Source: a virus. From it: DNA of 37,051 nt. The notes under the pieces were generated by a model that worked only from the letters and a program-made list of their open reading frames with translations, ran no database searches and was not told the origin of the DNA. Shown one piece after another: positions 36,702 through 37,051 of the stretch. Every line of letters begins with the position of its first letter. The stretch's first letter is position 1. Made by a program: the position numbers and the translations under genes. Location of the stretch: the IMG/VR virus record IMGVR_UViG_3300036985_001525, positions 1-37,051 of that record; one strand, 5' to 3'.

Positions 36702-37051
36702 ATGAAAAACATATACTTCTTATCAGGACTTCCTCGCTCTGGCTCAACAGTCTTAGCTGCAATCTTGAGTCAAAATCCAGAAGTGCATACCACCGCTACC
36801 TCTGGCCTACTAGATATGCTTGTCGGTACATTAAGAGCATGGGCTGACTCAATGTCAGTTCAAGCGACGCCAGACAAAGCTAAGTCAGAAGCAGAGATAC
36901 AGCGTATATTAAGAAACATCTGCGAATCTAAGTACGAGGACGTAAGCAAGTCTATCATCCTAGATAAAGCTCGTGGCTGGGCGTCTGACGTCAACATCCC
37001 AACGATGGCTAAGGTCTTAGGACACAAGCCAAAGATTATAGCGACTGTTCG
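36702..37051 (+). CDS. Sulfotransferase family protein, N-terminal part (runs off window)
   Basis: The ATG at 36702 opens a frame that is unbroken to the window end (116 codons). It begins MKNIYFLSGLPRSGSTVLAA, and the LSGLPRSGSTVL loop is the 5'-phosphosulfate-binding (PAPS) motif of sulfotransferases. The following TATSGLLDMLVGTLRAWADS and the ending KIIATVR, a typical strand before the 3'-phosphate site, agree. These enzymes move sulfate from PAPS to hydroxyl groups of glycans, lipids or proteins. Phage examples are known, but their targets mostly are not. The weak ribosome binding site and downstream location after the propellers suggest it modifies a surface structure or competes in host sulfur metabolism. 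Confidence 0.85.
   Translation, partial: MKNIYFLSGLPRSGSTVLAAILSQNPEVHTTATSGLLDMLVGTLRAWADSMSVQATPDKAKSEAEIQRILRNICESKYEDVSKSIILDKARGWASDVNIPTMAKVLGHKPKIIATV

Noticed and set aside
1-37051. Temperate lifestyle
   Set aside because: The stoperator-like sites suggested it, but no integrase, excisionase, attachment site, partition gene or recognisable CI-type repressor is seen in the window. A short missing segment could still hold one.

Overview
The window is a near-complete lytic-type tailed-phage genome (Caudoviricetes). It reads through incomplete genes at both ends. It has a family A DNA polymerase, a terminase pair, a P22/T7-like portal, a Mu gpT-like major capsid protein, a GroES-like protein, a string of small virion-type proteins and tail fibre genes. 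No integrase, no endolysin and no tRNA gene was recognised inside the window. The base composition is moderately AT-rich. The strongest host clue is a 23-residue PqqA, the ribosomal precursor peptide of the cofactor pyrroloquinoline quinone (PQQ). Its sequence has the R-x-G-F-E-V-T-M-Y core typical of proteobacterial PqqA. By inference the host is a PQQ-using bacterium, most plausibly a methylotroph of the Methylophilaceae/OM43/LD28 type, where PQQ serves methanol dehydrogenase.

Layout. (1) About 1-14,184, all on the minus strand: the early/replication block. Reading with transcription it begins at 14,184 and runs leftwards through many small, overlapping, translationally coupled genes. It includes a MoxR-type AAA+ ATPase with a VWA/HExxH partner, a ribbon-helix-helix protein, a VRR-NUC nuclease, the DNA polymerase, a DUF3310 protein, a probable 2OG-Fe(II) oxygenase and a truncated conserved gene at the window edge. 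(2) About 14,185-14,667: a divergent control region with two good sigma70-like promoters pointing in opposite directions, separated by C-tract repeats. (3) About 14,668-22,976, plus strand: packaging and head genes (small and large terminase, portal, GroES-like, scaffold, decoration, major capsid), closed by a strong terminator. (4) About 23,021-23,883: a non-structural island with pqqA, a four-hairpin RNA/terminator and an HNH endonuclease on the opposite strand. (5) About 23,884-36,693, plus strand: virion accessory, holin-like, head-tail adaptor and tail/fibre genes, ending in two adjacent seven-repeat RCC1-type beta-propeller proteins. (6) A sulfotransferase begins at 36,702 and runs off the window.

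Regulation. Nine copies of a 13-bp palindrome, GTAACA-N-TGTTAC, lie only in the minus-strand block. They sit at promoters, start codons, stop codons and gene junctions, an arrangement that resembles phage stoperator systems. A separate 560-bp non-coding stretch (about 12,990-13,560) carries twelve exact copies of TCTAACA(A/T)T and a 21-bp inverted repeat, and is a candidate replication origin or control centre. The window encodes candidate binders (a ribbon-helix-helix protein and an HTH-like protein), but linking them to these sites is inference.

Most plausible way the genes work together: early genes copy the DNA and remodel the host, pqqA may sustain PQQ-dependent energy metabolism during infection, and the plus-strand block builds the particle, whose distal fibres carry the two propellers.
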